Assembly (NCBI GenBank): GCA_016294035.1
Contig: JAEDCT010000004.1
Span: forward strand, 1 to 64,000
Source of the DNA: Treponema sp.
Lineage (GTDB): Bacteria > Spirochaetota > Spirochaetia > Treponematales > Treponemataceae
Direction of reading: 5' to 3'
DNA length: 64,000 nucleotides
Shown here: piece by piece, positions 16,572-24,829 of the stretch
Layout of the letters: every line of letters starts with the position of its first letter
Position numbering within the stretch: position 1 is the stretch's first letter
Notes under the pieces: generated by a model
What the model saw: only the letters and a program-made list of their open reading frames with translations
Told to the model about the DNA's origin: nothing
Databases searched by the model: none
Program-made: the position numbers and the translations under genes

Positions 16572-17258
16572 ATGAGTAATCAGTTAATTCCAGCATCTAT
16601 GGACAAGGATGTTGTTGTGAATCCCCGCAGGATGATGGATGCAGCCCTTGAGTTCCAGCAGCTTTTGATGATGTATGAAAGCGGAATAAAGCAGATAAAG
16701 ACAAAGCTTCAGATTCTTGAGGATGAATTTTCGGGAAAGCACAAGCGGAACCCAATCAGCACTATTTCCAGCAGAATAAAGGATCCCATGAGCATTGCCA
16801 AGAAACTTCAGAAGAAGGGTCTTGATGTGACTGTGGATAATATGGTCAATGAGCTTCATGACATAGCCGGTATCAGGGTTACATGTCCCTTTATAAGTGA
16901 TGTGTATCATGTTACGAATATGCTTTTGTCCCATGATGACATTAAGAAGATTGAGCTTAAGGATTACATAAAGAATCCAAAACCAAGCGGATACAGAAGC
17001 CTTCATCTGATAGTGAAGGTTGAGGTTCATTTCAGTGACTGCAAGCGTGAAATTCCGGTGGAGATTCAGATAAGGACAATCGGAATGGACTTTTGGGCCA
17101 GCCTTGAGCATCAGCTTCATTATAAGAAAGACTATTCGATGCCTGATGATATATGCGCTGAGTTAAAGTCAATTTCTGATGCAATATGTGCCAATGACTA
17201 CCGAATGCAGGAACTTGCCAGAAATATTCCTGGTTTTGTTGATTATACTCCGGAATGA
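16572..17258 (+). CDS. small alarmone (p)ppGpp synthetase (RelA/SpoT domain)
   Basis: A 228-residue stand-alone (p)ppGpp synthetase, with no hydrolase, TGS or ACT domain. The RelA/SpoT nucleotidyltransferase domain spans about 50-190: HDIAGIRVTCPFISDVY (about 96-112), NPKPSGYRSLHLIVKV (135-150) and the signature VEIQIRTIGMDFWASLEHQLHYK (163-185). The layout matches the Firmicutes YjbM/RelQ-type synthetases that transfer pyrophosphate from ATP to GTP or GDP in stress. There is no Shine-Dalgarno site. TAGTAT at 16557-16562 lies 9 nt before the ATG, suggesting a leaderless or very short leader. It appears to stand alone. Confidence 0.9.
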   Translation: MSNQLIPASMDKDVVVNPRRMMDAALEFQQLLMMYESGIKQIKTKLQILEDEFSGKHKRNPISTISSRIKDPMSIAKKLQKKGLDVTVDNMVNELHDIAGIRVTCPFISDVYHVTNMLLSHDDIKKIELKDYIKNPKPSGYRSLHLIVKVEVHFSDCKREIPVEIQIRTIGMDFWASLEHQLHYKKDYSMPDDICAELKSISDAICANDYRMQELARNIPGFVDYTPE

Positions 17259-17289
17259 AATGTGTCTTCCTTTTTTGAGTCATATTGTG

Positions 17290-17295
17290 TATAAT
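17290..17295 (+). promoter_or_regulatory. -10 box before the small membrane-protein gene
   Basis: TATAAT in the context TGTGTATAATCCA, the same string as before azlC. The -35 (TTCCTT at 17 bp) is poor. The transcript would contain a small hairpin (CGGTTTT/AAGACCG, 17307-17325) before the ribosome site GGAGG of the gene at 17373. Confidence 0.5.
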
Positions 17296-17372
17296 CCACC
17301 AATACGGTTTTCTGTTAAGACCGGACATAATGGATTGTGCCTTGAGCAAAGGCTTAATCGGAGGTTTTTATT

Positions 17373-17615
17373 ATGGTAGCTTTGATTGTTGGTGTTATTC
17401 TCATTGCATTCTGCGTGTTTGCAGTTATTCCGGCATCTCTTTGCGGTTTTGGGCTTGACTGGAGCAGGGAAGTTATTGATTTTCTGAAGGGTTTTGCTCC
17501 TGTTTTTGCTGCATTTACAGGTCTTGTTGCCCTTTTCATTGGTATGGCTGATATCAAGGATAAGAAAGAGGCCAGAAAGGAAGAAAAGGCTGCTGAAGAA
17601 AGCGCTGAAAAGTAA
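17373..17615 (+). CDS. small membrane protein of unknown function
   Basis: An 80-residue protein with two hydrophobic segments (about 2-25 and 42-59) and a highly charged Lys/Glu tail (KDKKEARKEEKAAEES) that should lie in the cytoplasm. The ribosome site GGAGG is well placed (8 nt). No family was recognised. It sits between the (p)ppGpp synthetase and the rplM leader and probably has its own promoter at 17290. Confidence 0.75.
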   Translation: MVALIVGVILIAFCVFAVIPASLCGFGLDWSREVIDFLKGFAPVFAAFTGLVALFIGMADIKDKKEARKEEKAAEESAEK

Positions 17616-17677
17616 TTCACTGTTATTTTTGCCTGGAATCAGTCTTTTCAGGGAAAAATAAATTTGAATGTCATTGG

Positions 17678-17797
17678 GTGTTAGCCTTGACGAAACTTTT
17701 GCATTATGCTATGGTTTTATACCCCGTATATGTTGAGGGCAATATGCTCATTGCCCGACAGCGTTCGAAGCATGATGCAAAGCCAAGGACGTAACAC
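17678..17797 (+). promoter_or_regulatory. structured leader of the rplM-rpsI operon
   Basis: Three nested stems fold the 120 bp before rplM. The outer stem pairs GTGTTA.CCTTG (17678-17689) with CAAGG.TAACAC (17784-17797). A 13-bp middle stem pairs 17698-17710 with 17769-17781 (one wobble). A terminal hairpin is GGGCAAT/ATTGCCC (17737-17756). This resembles an autoregulatory ribosomal-protein leader. Alternatively, TTGACG (17687-17692), 17 bp, TATGGT (17710-17715) reads as a promoter inside it, in which case only the 3' part is transcribed. RBS GAAGG precedes ATG 17816. Confidence 0.6.
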
Positions 17798-17815
17798 TTA
17801 TTTGAAGGTATATAC

Positions 17816-18244
17816 ATGAAAACTATTTTTACAAAGAATGTAGATGTAAAGAATGACTGGTATGTTATTGATGCAGCCGGTCAGACTCTTGGACGTGTCG
17901 CTGCAAAGGCTGCTAGCGTTCTTCGCGGAAAGAACAAGCCAACTTACACACCTAACGCAATGTGTGGTGACTATGTTATCATCATCAATGCAGAAAAGGT
18001 TGTTGTTTCTGGAAAGAAGAATGATGATATGCTTTATCGCCACTATACAGGTTTCGTTCACGGTCTTCGCGAATATTCATTTGGTGAACTTATTGAAAGA
18101 AAGCCTACAGAGCCTCTTGAAAGAACAATCTGGGGAATGCTTCCACACAATCGTCTTGGACGCAAGTTGTATGGCAACCTTAAGGTTTATGCTGGTGCAG
18201 ATCATCCACATGCTGCTCAGAATCCAAAGCCACTTGAAGTGTAA
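17816..18244 (+). CDS. rplM: 50S ribosomal protein L13
   Basis: A 142-residue ribosomal protein that binds 23S rRNA early in large-subunit assembly. Diagnostic stretches are WYVIDAAGQTLGRVAAKAAS (about 13-32), GDYVIIINAEKVVVSGKK, and WGMLPHNRLGRKLYGNLKVY near the C-terminus. Normal length. It is the first gene of the conserved L13-S9 operon, 13 bp ahead of rpsI, behind a strongly folded leader. Confidence 0.98.
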   Translation: MKTIFTKNVDVKNDWYVIDAAGQTLGRVAAKAASVLRGKNKPTYTPNAMCGDYVIIINAEKVVVSGKKNDDMLYRHYTGFVHGLREYSFGELIERKPTEPLERTIWGMLPHNRLGRKLYGNLKVYAGADHPHAAQNPKPLEV

Positions 18245-18257
18245 TTAGGAGTTTATC

Positions 18258-18650
18258 GTGTTAAAGAATATTGCAATCGGTACAGGAAGAAGAAAGACAG
18301 CTACAGCTCGTGTATTTTTGCGCGAAGGCTCAGGCAAAATCGTAGTAAATGGAAAGGATGTTAAGGATTACTTCGCATCAGAAGCACAGGTTCGCCTTGT
18401 AAGCCAGCCTCTCCTCGTAACATCAAACGCAAGCAAGTATGACATTCTCATCAACGTTTGCGGTGGTGGTCTCAATGGTCAGGCAGCTGCATGTCTTCAT
18501 GGACTTTCTCGCGCTTTGACTCAGGTAGATCCAAACGCACGTCCTTCATTGAAGGCAAACGGATATCTTACACGTGATTCACGCATGGTTGAACGCAAGA
18601 AGTACGGTCAGCGTGGTGCTCGTAGAAGATTCCAGTTCTCTAAGCGCTAA
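18258..18650 (+). CDS. rpsI: 30S ribosomal protein S9
   Basis: A 130-residue small-subunit protein whose C-terminal tail reaches the P-site tRNA. It starts with IGTGRRKTATARVFLREGSGKIVVNGK and ends GQRGARRRFQFSKR, with the universal terminal SKR. It is second in the rplM-rpsI operon, with ribosome site TAGGAG. The recX start follows 22 bp after the stop, so recX may be read through from this operon. Confidence 0.98.
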   Translation: MLKNIAIGTGRRKTATARVFLREGSGKIVVNGKDVKDYFASEAQVRLVSQPLLVTSNASKYDILINVCGGGLNGQAAACLHGLSRALTQVDPNARPSLKANGYLTRDSRMVERKKYGQRGARRRFQFSKR

Positions 18651-18672
18651 TCCATTACCTATTCAAGGTTTT

Positions 18673-19278
18673 ATGGTAATAAGCCAGATTATGCAGGCCT
18701 ATTCTGGAGTGATAGAAATTACTCCCGGGGAAGGACCTGCATTTTTTTTGCGAACAAGCTATTTGAACCGGTTGAAAGAAGAGGATTTGTTTTCCGGGGC
18801 AGAGATTTCTGATGAGGATAGTGCAGATCTTCTTGAGGCAGCTCTCGTTTATGGCGTAGAAAAGGCTGCCATGTCTTATCTTGCTCGTGCTGAGCATTCG
18901 CGTTTTACACTTTCACAGAAACTAATCAAAAAAGGAATGGATAAGTCGGTCATAAACAGGGCCCTGGATTATCTTGAAAGCGTCAACTATCTTAATGATG
19001 AGCGCTTTGCAGGAGCATGGCTTAGAAGCCGTTCCATTGATCATGCAGAGGGAAGAATTCGTCTTGCCGCGGAATTGTCTGCCCGTGGAGTTGACAAGAC
19101 AAGTGCAAAGAAGGCTCTGGATGAGTTTTTTGGCGATCATGATGAACTTGAAATTTGCAGAAAGGCTTTTAGAAAAGCTCAAATTTCCAGAAAAACTGAA
19201 GAAAAAATCCGCATGACTCTGGCACAGAAAGGTTTTTCCCTAAAATTCATTGATATTGTTGTCAAAGAAAATATCTAA
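18673..19278 (+). CDS. recX: regulatory protein RecX
   Basis: A 201-residue cytoplasmic protein that binds RecA filaments and inhibits their activity. The RecX three-helix repeats are visible: AMSYLARAEHSRFTLSQKLIKKG, then DYLESVNYLNDERFAGAWLRSR and GRIRLAAELSARGVDK, the last two strongly characteristic. The N-terminal 80 residues are less conserved. I start at ATG 18673 (AAGG, 6 nt upstream); a longer frame from 18574 would overlap rpsI without reason. recA is not in the window. Confidence 0.88.
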   Translation: MVISQIMQAYSGVIEITPGEGPAFFLRTSYLNRLKEEDLFSGAEISDEDSADLLEAALVYGVEKAAMSYLARAEHSRFTLSQKLIKKGMDKSVINRALDYLESVNYLNDERFAGAWLRSRSIDHAEGRIRLAAELSARGVDKTSAKKALDEFFGDHDELEICRKAFRKAQISRKTEEKIRMTLAQKGFSLKFIDIVVKENI

Positions 19279-19329
19279 TTTGTCAAATATCTCTAGATTT
19301 TTTGCTCAATAAGTGTTATACTTGTTCTT

Positions 19330-19938
19330 ATGAAAGAATCAGAAGGTAAATCAGTAGTATATTCAGCTCTTGAAGTTGCCAATATTTGTGGTGTGGTAAA
19401 CCAGACTGCTATAAACTGGATTCGCAATAAGCATTTGAAGGCATTTTCTACCCCGGGGGGGCAGTTTCGTGTTTATCCGGAGGATCTTATTGAATTCATG
19501 CAGAGCAGAAATATGCGGATTCCGGAATCAGTTCTTGAGAATTGTTCATCTGAAGTTTCGTCATTCAAGGATTTTAAGATTCTTGTGATTGATGATGACG
19601 AGGGATTTAATAATGTTATGGTCAAGTACATTGAGAATAAGTTTCCTGAGGCCAAGGTTTTCCAGGCTTTTGACGGTTTCGAGGCTGGATCAAAGATGGT
19701 CGAAAAGCAGCCTAAGTGCCTTGTTCTTGATCTGAATCTGCCTGGTGTTGACGGTCTTAAGCTGTGCAAGACTATCTATAACAGTGAGGTTTTTGGACAT
19801 CCTGAGATTATTGTTGTTACTGCACTGGAAGAAGATGGCATTGAGCAGAAGTGCCGGGATCTGGGCGTAAAGTACTTTTTGAAGAAACCTGTGTTTGTCC
19901 CGGAATTGCTGAAGATTATTTCAGAGATTTTTTCCTGA
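19330..19938 (+). CDS. excisionase/MerR-like HTH fused to a response-regulator receiver domain
   Basis: A 202-residue protein with an unusual order: an N-terminal helix-turn-helix of the excisionase/MerR type (SALEVANICGVVNQTAINWIRN, then a wing with FSTPGGQFRVYPEDLIEFM, about 10-58), then a receiver domain (about 82-202). Receiver residues are complete: acidic Asp88-Asp90 in VIDDDEG, phospho-acceptor Asp134 in LDLNLPGVDG, Thr in VVTAL and Lys186 in LKKP. No kinase is adjacent. There is no Shine-Dalgarno site; TATACT (19317-19322) ends 7 nt before the ATG, predicting a leaderless mRNA. Confidence 0.88.
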   Translation: MKESEGKSVVYSALEVANICGVVNQTAINWIRNKHLKAFSTPGGQFRVYPEDLIEFMQSRNMRIPESVLENCSSEVSSFKDFKILVIDDDEGFNNVMVKYIENKFPEAKVFQAFDGFEAGSKMVEKQPKCLVLDLNLPGVDGLKLCKTIYNSEVFGHPEIIVVTALEEDGIEQKCRDLGVKYFLKKPVFVPELLKIISEIFS

Positions 19939-19952
19939 TGCTCAAAAATTCC

Positions 19953-19977
19953 TTATGTCGGGAAAGCCCCGGCATAA
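19953..19977. terminator. hairpin between the HTH-receiver gene and sppA
   Basis: A 10-bp stem (TTATGTCGGG with CCCGGCATAA, one wobble, 5-nt loop) lies between two converging genes. T-tracts on either side are short and offset, so termination efficiency is uncertain. Confidence 0.5.
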
Positions 19978-19988
19978 AGGATCGGTTT

Positions 19989-21086
19989 TTAGTCAAGAAC
20001 ATTGCAGTAGTAAGCAGGATAGCTCATTTCTGCACCCTTAAGAAGATTTATTCCGGCTTCAATATCAGTTGTTGCCGTGTTTGAAAGTTTTTTTGCTGCC
20101 ATCTGGAAAAGAGAGTATGGGTTGAATGGAGGCTCGTACTTGTAGTCAATAATATCGTAGCTTTCGTAATCAAATTCCTTTCTTTCAAGTTCGCTTACAA
20201 GATCATCACAGGAACCAATTGAGTCAATGAGTGAGGCGGCAAGAGCCTGCTTTGCGGAATAGACTCTTCCGTCTGCAAGTTCAATTACCTTTTCTTTCGA
20301 GAGTTCACGGCTTTCTGCCACAATTGAAGTAAACTGATCATAGCATTCGTCTGAAATTGACTGCATGATTTTTCTCTGTTCTTCTGTCATTGGCTGCGAA
20401 GGGCTTCCCATGATTTTGTTTCTTCCTGAGTGTATTGTTGTTGACTTGATTCCGATTTTGTCCATGAGCTGTGTCATGTCAATGAACTGTCCCGAGATAA
20501 CACCAATGCTTCCAGTGAGAGTGTTTCTGTTTGCCATGATATAGTCTGCGGCACAACCAATGTAGTATCCGCCAGAAGCTGCAATTGGACCAAAATAGGC
20601 GTAGACCGGTTTTCCTGTTGTCTTGTAATCCATGAGGGCAAGGTAAACATCATCAGACTGGTAGACGCCGCCTCCCGGAGAATTGATGTAGAGAATGATT
20701 CCCTTGTTTTTTTCATTGGCTTTCAGGTCTGCGATTGTTTCCATTATCCATTTCTGGTTGTAGCTTTCGTTTGATTCTGAAATTGTGCCCGTAATGTAGA
20801 GTTTTGCAACAAAGTCGTCAGCTGGTGCAATTTTTTTCCCGATGCTCCACTTGAATGGAGTTGTGACTTTTGGTGCCTTTCTAGAAAAATCGGCCTTTGG
20901 CTTTTCTGCAGAAAATGAATCCGACTGAAATGCAAGGATCATTGCAGCAACAATCATTGCAAGAATGGTTCCAATAATGGCGAAGAATGCTTTTCCTCTT
21001 TTTTTGTTCTGATCTGCAGTTCCCTGGTCTGTTGCTGTCTGGTTAAACTGTGGATCCTGAGTCTGATTGTTTGATTCGTAATCCAT
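19989..21086 (-). CDS. sppA: signal peptide peptidase SppA
   Basis: A 365-residue membrane-bound serine protease of the short SppA type that degrades cleaved signal peptides. After a polar N-terminal 30 residues comes one membrane segment (about 33-51, AFFAIIGTILAMIVAAMIL). The catalytic dyad is present: Ser171 in AASGGYYIGCAADY and Lys224 in HSGRNKIMGSP. Supporting motifs are YINSPGGGVYQSDDVY and the post-nucleophile TGSIGVISGQF. The start has GGGAG upstream. No partner genes are in the same transcript apart from possible read-through to or from the DUF975-like gene, 106 bp away. Confidence 0.95.
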   Translation of the reverse strand: MDYESNNQTQDPQFNQTATDQGTADQNKKRGKAFFAIIGTILAMIVAAMILAFQSDSFSAEKPKADFSRKAPKVTTPFKWSIGKKIAPADDFVAKLYITGTISESNESYNQKWIMETIADLKANEKNKGIILYINSPGGGVYQSDDVYLALMDYKTTGKPVYAYFGPIAASGGYYIGCAADYIMANRNTLTGSIGVISGQFIDMTQLMDKIGIKSTTIHSGRNKIMGSPSQPMTEEQRKIMQSISDECYDQFTSIVAESRELSKEKVIELADGRVYSAKQALAASLIDSIGSCDDLVSELERKEFDYESYDIIDYKYEPPFNPYSLFQMAAKKLSNTATTDIEAGINLLKGAEMSYPAYYCNVLD

Positions 21087-21192
21087 TGAATGTCTCCCGT
21101 AAATTTAATCAATGAACAAAATGAAAGTAAAGTCCGGTGCAGTCCGGGCGTGGTTTGTATTTTGCTCAAAACACCCGGCCCAGATTCCGTGA

Positions 21193-21888
21193 TCAGTTGA
21201 AGTCTTCTGGTTTTACAACGCCTGTTTCAAGAGCCATTGTCTTGAGATACTGGTATGATTTTTCGTATGTCATTGCCATGTATGGTCCGGTCCAGAAAAA
21301 GAGAATTCCAAAGGTTAAGCTGTTGAGAATCTGCCACCCGATGAACGAAAGCTGAAGGCAGAATAAGTCTCCCTTGTAGCCGTAGGTGAGTCGTCTTGAA
21401 AGCTGCATGGCCTGGTTTATCTTGATCTTTGGATTTTCGGCAATGATGAAGAACATCTGGGAGTATGAGTAAGCCTTGATGATTCCAGGAATGTAGAAAA
21501 GACAAGCCCAGAGACAAACCCAGAGTATGTACCACAGATATGCGGCGAAAAACTTGAATGACATTGAGAATCCTTCTGCCCAGTCAAAGAATTTTGGTGC
21601 CTGAGTATTTTTTTCAAGGAAAATTGTGAGCCTTAAAAATGAAATGATTATTCCCGACAGGATGAAGATAAAGAACAATTCCAGTAAAAATATTAATCCA
21701 AAAGTAAAGAATTGTGCCGTTTCAGTATTTTCAACTCTTTTTAAGGATATTGTAGTGAATAACATGAATGTGAGGTATACTGCAATGAACATTGCGTATG
21801 AAATAATGACTGCTATAACCGGAATCTTCCAGCGTCCAGAAAGACTTTCCAGTGCCTGTTTCTTGAATGTTGATGATGAATATAACAT
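21193..21888 (-). CDS. DUF975-like integral membrane protein
   Basis: A 231-residue protein with about five to six membrane helices. It matches the DUF975 pattern: N-terminal LKKQALESLSGRWKIPV-like segment, and the C-terminal region AYSYSQMFFIIAENPKIKIN followed by QAMQLSRRLTYGYKGDLFCL. Such proteins are common in Firmicutes and treponemes; their role is unknown. The start has a good GGAGGG ribosome site. Confidence 0.8.
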   Translation of the reverse strand: MLYSSSTFKKQALESLSGRWKIPVIAVIISYAMFIAVYLTFMLFTTISLKRVENTETAQFFTFGLIFLLELFFIFILSGIIISFLRLTIFLEKNTQAPKFFDWAEGFSMSFKFFAAYLWYILWVCLWACLFYIPGIIKAYSYSQMFFIIAENPKIKINQAMQLSRRLTYGYKGDLFCLQLSFIGWQILNSLTFGILFFWTGPYMAMTYEKSYQYLKTMALETGVVKPEDFN

Positions 21889-21929
21889 TTTCCCTCCAGA
21901 TTTATTTTATTTGATTTCTTGATTATCAA

Positions 21930-22505
21930 TTATTTTTCAAGTTCTTTCAATAATTCCGAATAGTATTTTGTTTCTATGTCTGTTTTTTCAAGTCCGGATT
22001 TTTCCAGAAGCATTTCAAGTTCTGCGTGGATTTTTCCAACTGTTTCACTGTCGCTTTTTTCTGAGAGAATTTCAATTTCAAGGAACCATCCAAGCCTTTC
22101 AATGTTGCACAGTTCAAGGGTTGCCTGCGTGCTTCCGAATCCTGTTGCAGCTTTCCATGACTTCACGTGCTTTGTCTTTCTTGTGGTCAATTCTGCACCG
22201 CTGTCCAAAAGCCACTGCTCAAGGACTTTATGGTTTTCAATTGTTGTTTCAAGTTCCTGGTTTACCTCACATTGGGATCCATCTTCCGATATTCTGTTTT
22301 CCTTTTTTTTGTAAGTGAGAATGTTTGTTGTTGAGCCGTTTACTGTTTCAAGTCGTATTCTTATGCTTGGACTTGGACTGTATTTCCTGTTCTTGTAGTA
22401 ATAGTCTTCCTTGAGGACTTCCTTTTCAAATTCTGCAAACTGATTAAGTTTTTGTTCCACTGCAGCTGGATCCTTTACCCGGGCTTTCAATTCAATTTCT
22501 GTCAT
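21930..22505 (-). CDS. CYTH-domain protein (class IV adenylate cyclase / CyaB-like)
   Basis: A 191-residue soluble protein of the CYTH superfamily, whose beta-tunnel binds triphosphates. The defining EIELKA motif is at residues 3-8, and alternating basic and acidic residues continue (RIRLETVNGS, LTYKKKENR, ELTTRKTKHVKSW, LELCNIERLGWFLEIEI). Bacterial members may be adenylate cyclases or thiamine-triphosphatase-like enzymes; sequence alone does not decide, and the C-terminal KY is compatible with a CyaB-type protein. TATAAT lies exactly 6 nt before the ATG with no Shine-Dalgarno site, so a leaderless transcript is predicted. Confidence 0.87.
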   Translation of the reverse strand: MTEIELKARVKDPAAVEQKLNQFAEFEKEVLKEDYYYKNRKYSPSPSIRIRLETVNGSTTNILTYKKKENRISEDGSQCEVNQELETTIENHKVLEQWLLDSGAELTTRKTKHVKSWKAATGFGSTQATLELCNIERLGWFLEIEILSEKSDSETVGKIHAELEMLLEKSGLEKTDIETKYYSELLKELEK

Positions 22506-22613
22506 GCTTTGATTATAATATGGAATTCCAGAAAAATCTTTTTATCTTTGTGGAAATTTTGTTTTTGTCAGGCTGAAGAATTTCTCTTAAAATTTTTCCA
22601 TAATACAGGCTGA

Positions 22614-22642
22614 TTGAATTGATTATTCTAATCTGATAAAAT
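22614..22642 (+). promoter_or_regulatory. promoter of argS
   Basis: TTGAAT (22614-22619), 17 bp, TAAAAT (22637-22642). The same pair of hexamers with the same spacing forms the lnt promoter. Transcription from here gives a leader of about 285 nt before argS. Confidence 0.65.
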
Positions 22643-22761
22643 GCGCCTGTAGAATTTCGCGAATGTTTTAATGAAAGTGTTTGCGTTGTTTTTATTCGGG
22701 AATATGCCTTCACGGACAGCAGAATTTTTTTATATAAATACGGGAAGGAAGACAGCGGAAT

Positions 22762-22866
22762 GCCAAAAACACTCGCAAGTCGGAATGATAGTTTCCATGC
22801 CGGCTTGTGCGTGTAGCGACGCTAGCTAGCGGTTTTGGTATCTGGTGGCTGACTGGTAGTGTTTTT
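22762..22866 (+). ncRNA. structured RNA candidate in the argS leader
   Basis: A 13-of-14 pair hairpin (22770-22783 with 22801-22814) is flanked by sequences able to form two competing outer stems. CCAAAAAC (22763-22770) can pair with GTTTTGG (22832-22838), or the overlapping AAAAACACT (22765-22773) can pair perfectly with AGTGTTTTT (22858-22866). A further short stem is TAGCG.CGCTA (22814-22823). Mutually exclusive folding upstream of argS suggests an attenuator or riboswitch-like element; an independent small RNA is also possible. It matches no class I know, and lacks T-box and SRP core sequences. The rest of 22506-22934 shows nothing else. Confidence 0.5.
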
Positions 22867-22934
22867 ATAGATAAGAGCATGTCTTGTCCGAGATGGAGTG
22901 TTTTCGTTTTCAATTCATGTTAAGGACAAGTATT

Positions 22935-24764
22935 ATGGCTGATCAGAGTGAAGAATTTCGCAGTGTAATGTGTGCTGCAGTCAAGGAATATATTGCTGCA
23001 AAATCAATTGAAGCAGAGTTTTCAGAAAGCATGGTGAGGGTTGAGATTCCACCGAAGCCGGAAATGGGAGACCTGGGTTGTCCTATGTTCCCCTTTGCAA
23101 AGGCATTCAGAATGGTACCACCGGCTATTGCACAGGAAATTGCAGCATTCATCAATGATGCAATATCTTCTTCACGCCTGCTGGGTGGAATAAAGGCTGA
23201 TGCTCTTGGTACTTTTGCTCACGTTGGTCCTTATGTAAATATAAAGCTCAACAAGGCTTCTGCTGCCCGGGAAATTCTCAAGGCAATCATTGACCAGAAG
23301 GAAAAGTATGGCAGTACTGGGGCAGACGGCAAGAGTCCTTTGGAAGGCCGTCGTGTAATGATTGAGTTTTCATCACCAAACACAAACAAGCCTCTGCACC
23401 TGGGACATCTTCGCAACGATGCTCTCGGTGAATCGGTAAGCCGCATTCTCAAGAAGGCAGGAGCTGAAGTTTTCAAGGTTGACCTTATCAACAACCGTGG
23501 TGTTCATATCTGCAAGTCAATGCTTGCATATAAGCTTTTCCATGAAGCAAAGGGAGATACTCCACAATCCCTGGGAATGAAGGGAGACCATTTTGTAGGT
23601 CAGTGCTATGTTGAATTTGACAAATACTCAAAGGAACATCCAGAAGCACTTCAGGAAGCAGAAGACATGCTCATTAAGTGGGAGTCGGGAGATCCTCAGG
23701 TTCGTGCACTCTGGCAGAAAATGAATGACTGGACTCTTGATGGAGTCAAGGAAACGTACAGAAGAACTGGAATTGAATTTGACAAGTTCTATCTTGAATC
23801 TGAAACATATCTCAAGGGAAAGGATGAGATTCTCAAGGGTCTTGAAAAGGGTGTGTTTTTCAAGGCAGATGATGGTTCTGTCCGCATAGATGTTACTGAT
23901 GTTGTCGGAAAGGGCAAGGATGAGGATAATCATGAAAAAGTTCTTCTTCGCAAGGACGGAACTTCTGTATACATTACTCAGGACATTGGAACTGCCATCA
24001 GCCGCCACCATGACTGGGCATTCAACGAAATGATCTATGTTGTTGCTTCGGAACAGAATTACCATTTCAAGATTCTGTTCCATATCCTCAAGAAGCTTGG
24101 ATTTGACTGGACAGAAAAACTCTATCACCTGAGCTATGGTCTTGTTAACCTTCCAAGCGGAAGAATGAAGAGCCGCGAGGGAACTGTTGTTGATGCAGAT
24201 GACCTTATTGATAGTCTTCATGCACAGGCTCTCAAGGCAATAACAGAAAAAGGTCGCGACAGTGAGCTTGAAAATCCTGATGATGTTGCAGAAAAGGTTG
24301 CTCTTGCTGCCCTTCATTATTATCTTCTTCAGGTTTATCCGGTTAAGGACATGCTTTTCAATCCTGAGGAAAGCCTGAGCTTCAATGGAAACACTGGACC
24401 ATATCTTCAGTACATGGGAGCTCGTATTGCATCAATTTTAAGAAAGGCTGAAGAACAGGGAATTACTCCATGTTCAGATGGGCTTGATCTTCTTTGCCAT
24501 GAAAGCGAATGGGCATTGATCAAGGAAATGCAGAAATTCCCTAAGGTTGTTGAAAAGGCTGCAAGGGAATACGATCCTAGTGTAGTTGCAACATATCTTT
24601 ACGATGTCAGCAAGTCTTTCTCCGGTTTTTACAGGGACTGTCCTATTCTTTCACTCGAGGACAAGAAGCTTATGTCAGCAAGACTTGCACTTGCGGAATG
24701 TACGCTTACAGTTCTCAAGGAAGCTATGGACCTTGTACTTGTTCCGTATCTTCCTAAAATGTAA
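22935..24764 (+). CDS. argS: arginyl-tRNA synthetase
   Basis: Class I synthetase of 609 residues that attaches Arg to tRNA-Arg. The N-terminal Add-1 domain (about 1-120) includes FAHVGPYVNIKLNK. The HIGH motif is HLGH at 155-158 in SPNTNKPLHLGHLRND. The KMSKS position reads MKS at 411-413 in GRMKSREG, the ArgRS variant. The C-terminal DALR anticodon domain includes NTGPYLQYMGARI. I start at ATG 22935 (AAGGA, 8 nt upstream); an earlier in-frame ATG at 22884 would add 17 atypical residues. Its own tRNA-Arg(UCU) gene lies 3.7 kb downstream. Confidence 0.96.
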   Translation: MADQSEEFRSVMCAAVKEYIAAKSIEAEFSESMVRVEIPPKPEMGDLGCPMFPFAKAFRMVPPAIAQEIAAFINDAISSSRLLGGIKADALGTFAHVGPYVNIKLNKASAAREILKAIIDQKEKYGSTGADGKSPLEGRRVMIEFSSPNTNKPLHLGHLRNDALGESVSRILKKAGAEVFKVDLINNRGVHICKSMLAYKLFHEAKGDTPQSLGMKGDHFVGQCYVEFDKYSKEHPEALQEAEDMLIKWESGDPQVRALWQKMNDWTLDGVKETYRRTGIEFDKFYLESETYLKGKDEILKGLEKGVFFKADDGSVRIDVTDVVGKGKDEDNHEKVLLRKDGTSVYITQDIGTAISRHHDWAFNEMIYVVASEQNYHFKILFHILKKLGFDWTEKLYHLSYGLVNLPSGRMKSREGTVVDADDLIDSLHAQALKAITEKGRDSELENPDDVAEKVALAALHYYLLQVYPVKDMLFNPEESLSFNGNTGPYLQYMGARIASILRKAEEQGITPCSDGLDLLCHESEWALIKEMQKFPKVVEKAAREYDPSVVATYLYDVSKSFSGFYRDCPILSLEDKKLMSARLALAECTLTVLKEAMDLVLVPYLPKM

Positions 24765-24765
24765 A

Positions 24766-24794
24766 TTGCATTTTTATTCATAAATTTGTATAAT
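24766..24794 (+). promoter_or_regulatory. promoter of the citrate synthase gene
   Basis: TTGCAT (24766-24771), 17 bp, TATAAT (24789-24794), preceded by TTTG. The ribosome site AGGAG follows, so this is a conventional leader of about 30 nt. Confidence 0.75.
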
Positions 24795-24829
24795 TATGCA
24801 AAATACTATTTAAACAGGAGTCTAGAAAC

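Noticed and set aside
22741..22760. GGGAAGGAAGACAGCGG resembles the GGAAGGAAGCAGC core of bacterial SRP (4.5S) RNA
   Set aside because: The 5' half of the SRP symmetric loop (CAGG.CC before GGAA) is missing and the flanks do not pair into the SRP hairpin.
22506..22934. T-box riboswitch for argS
   Set aside because: No T-box consensus (TGGNACCGCG) or specifier-loop arrangement was found; the alternative stems are described instead as an unclassified candidate.
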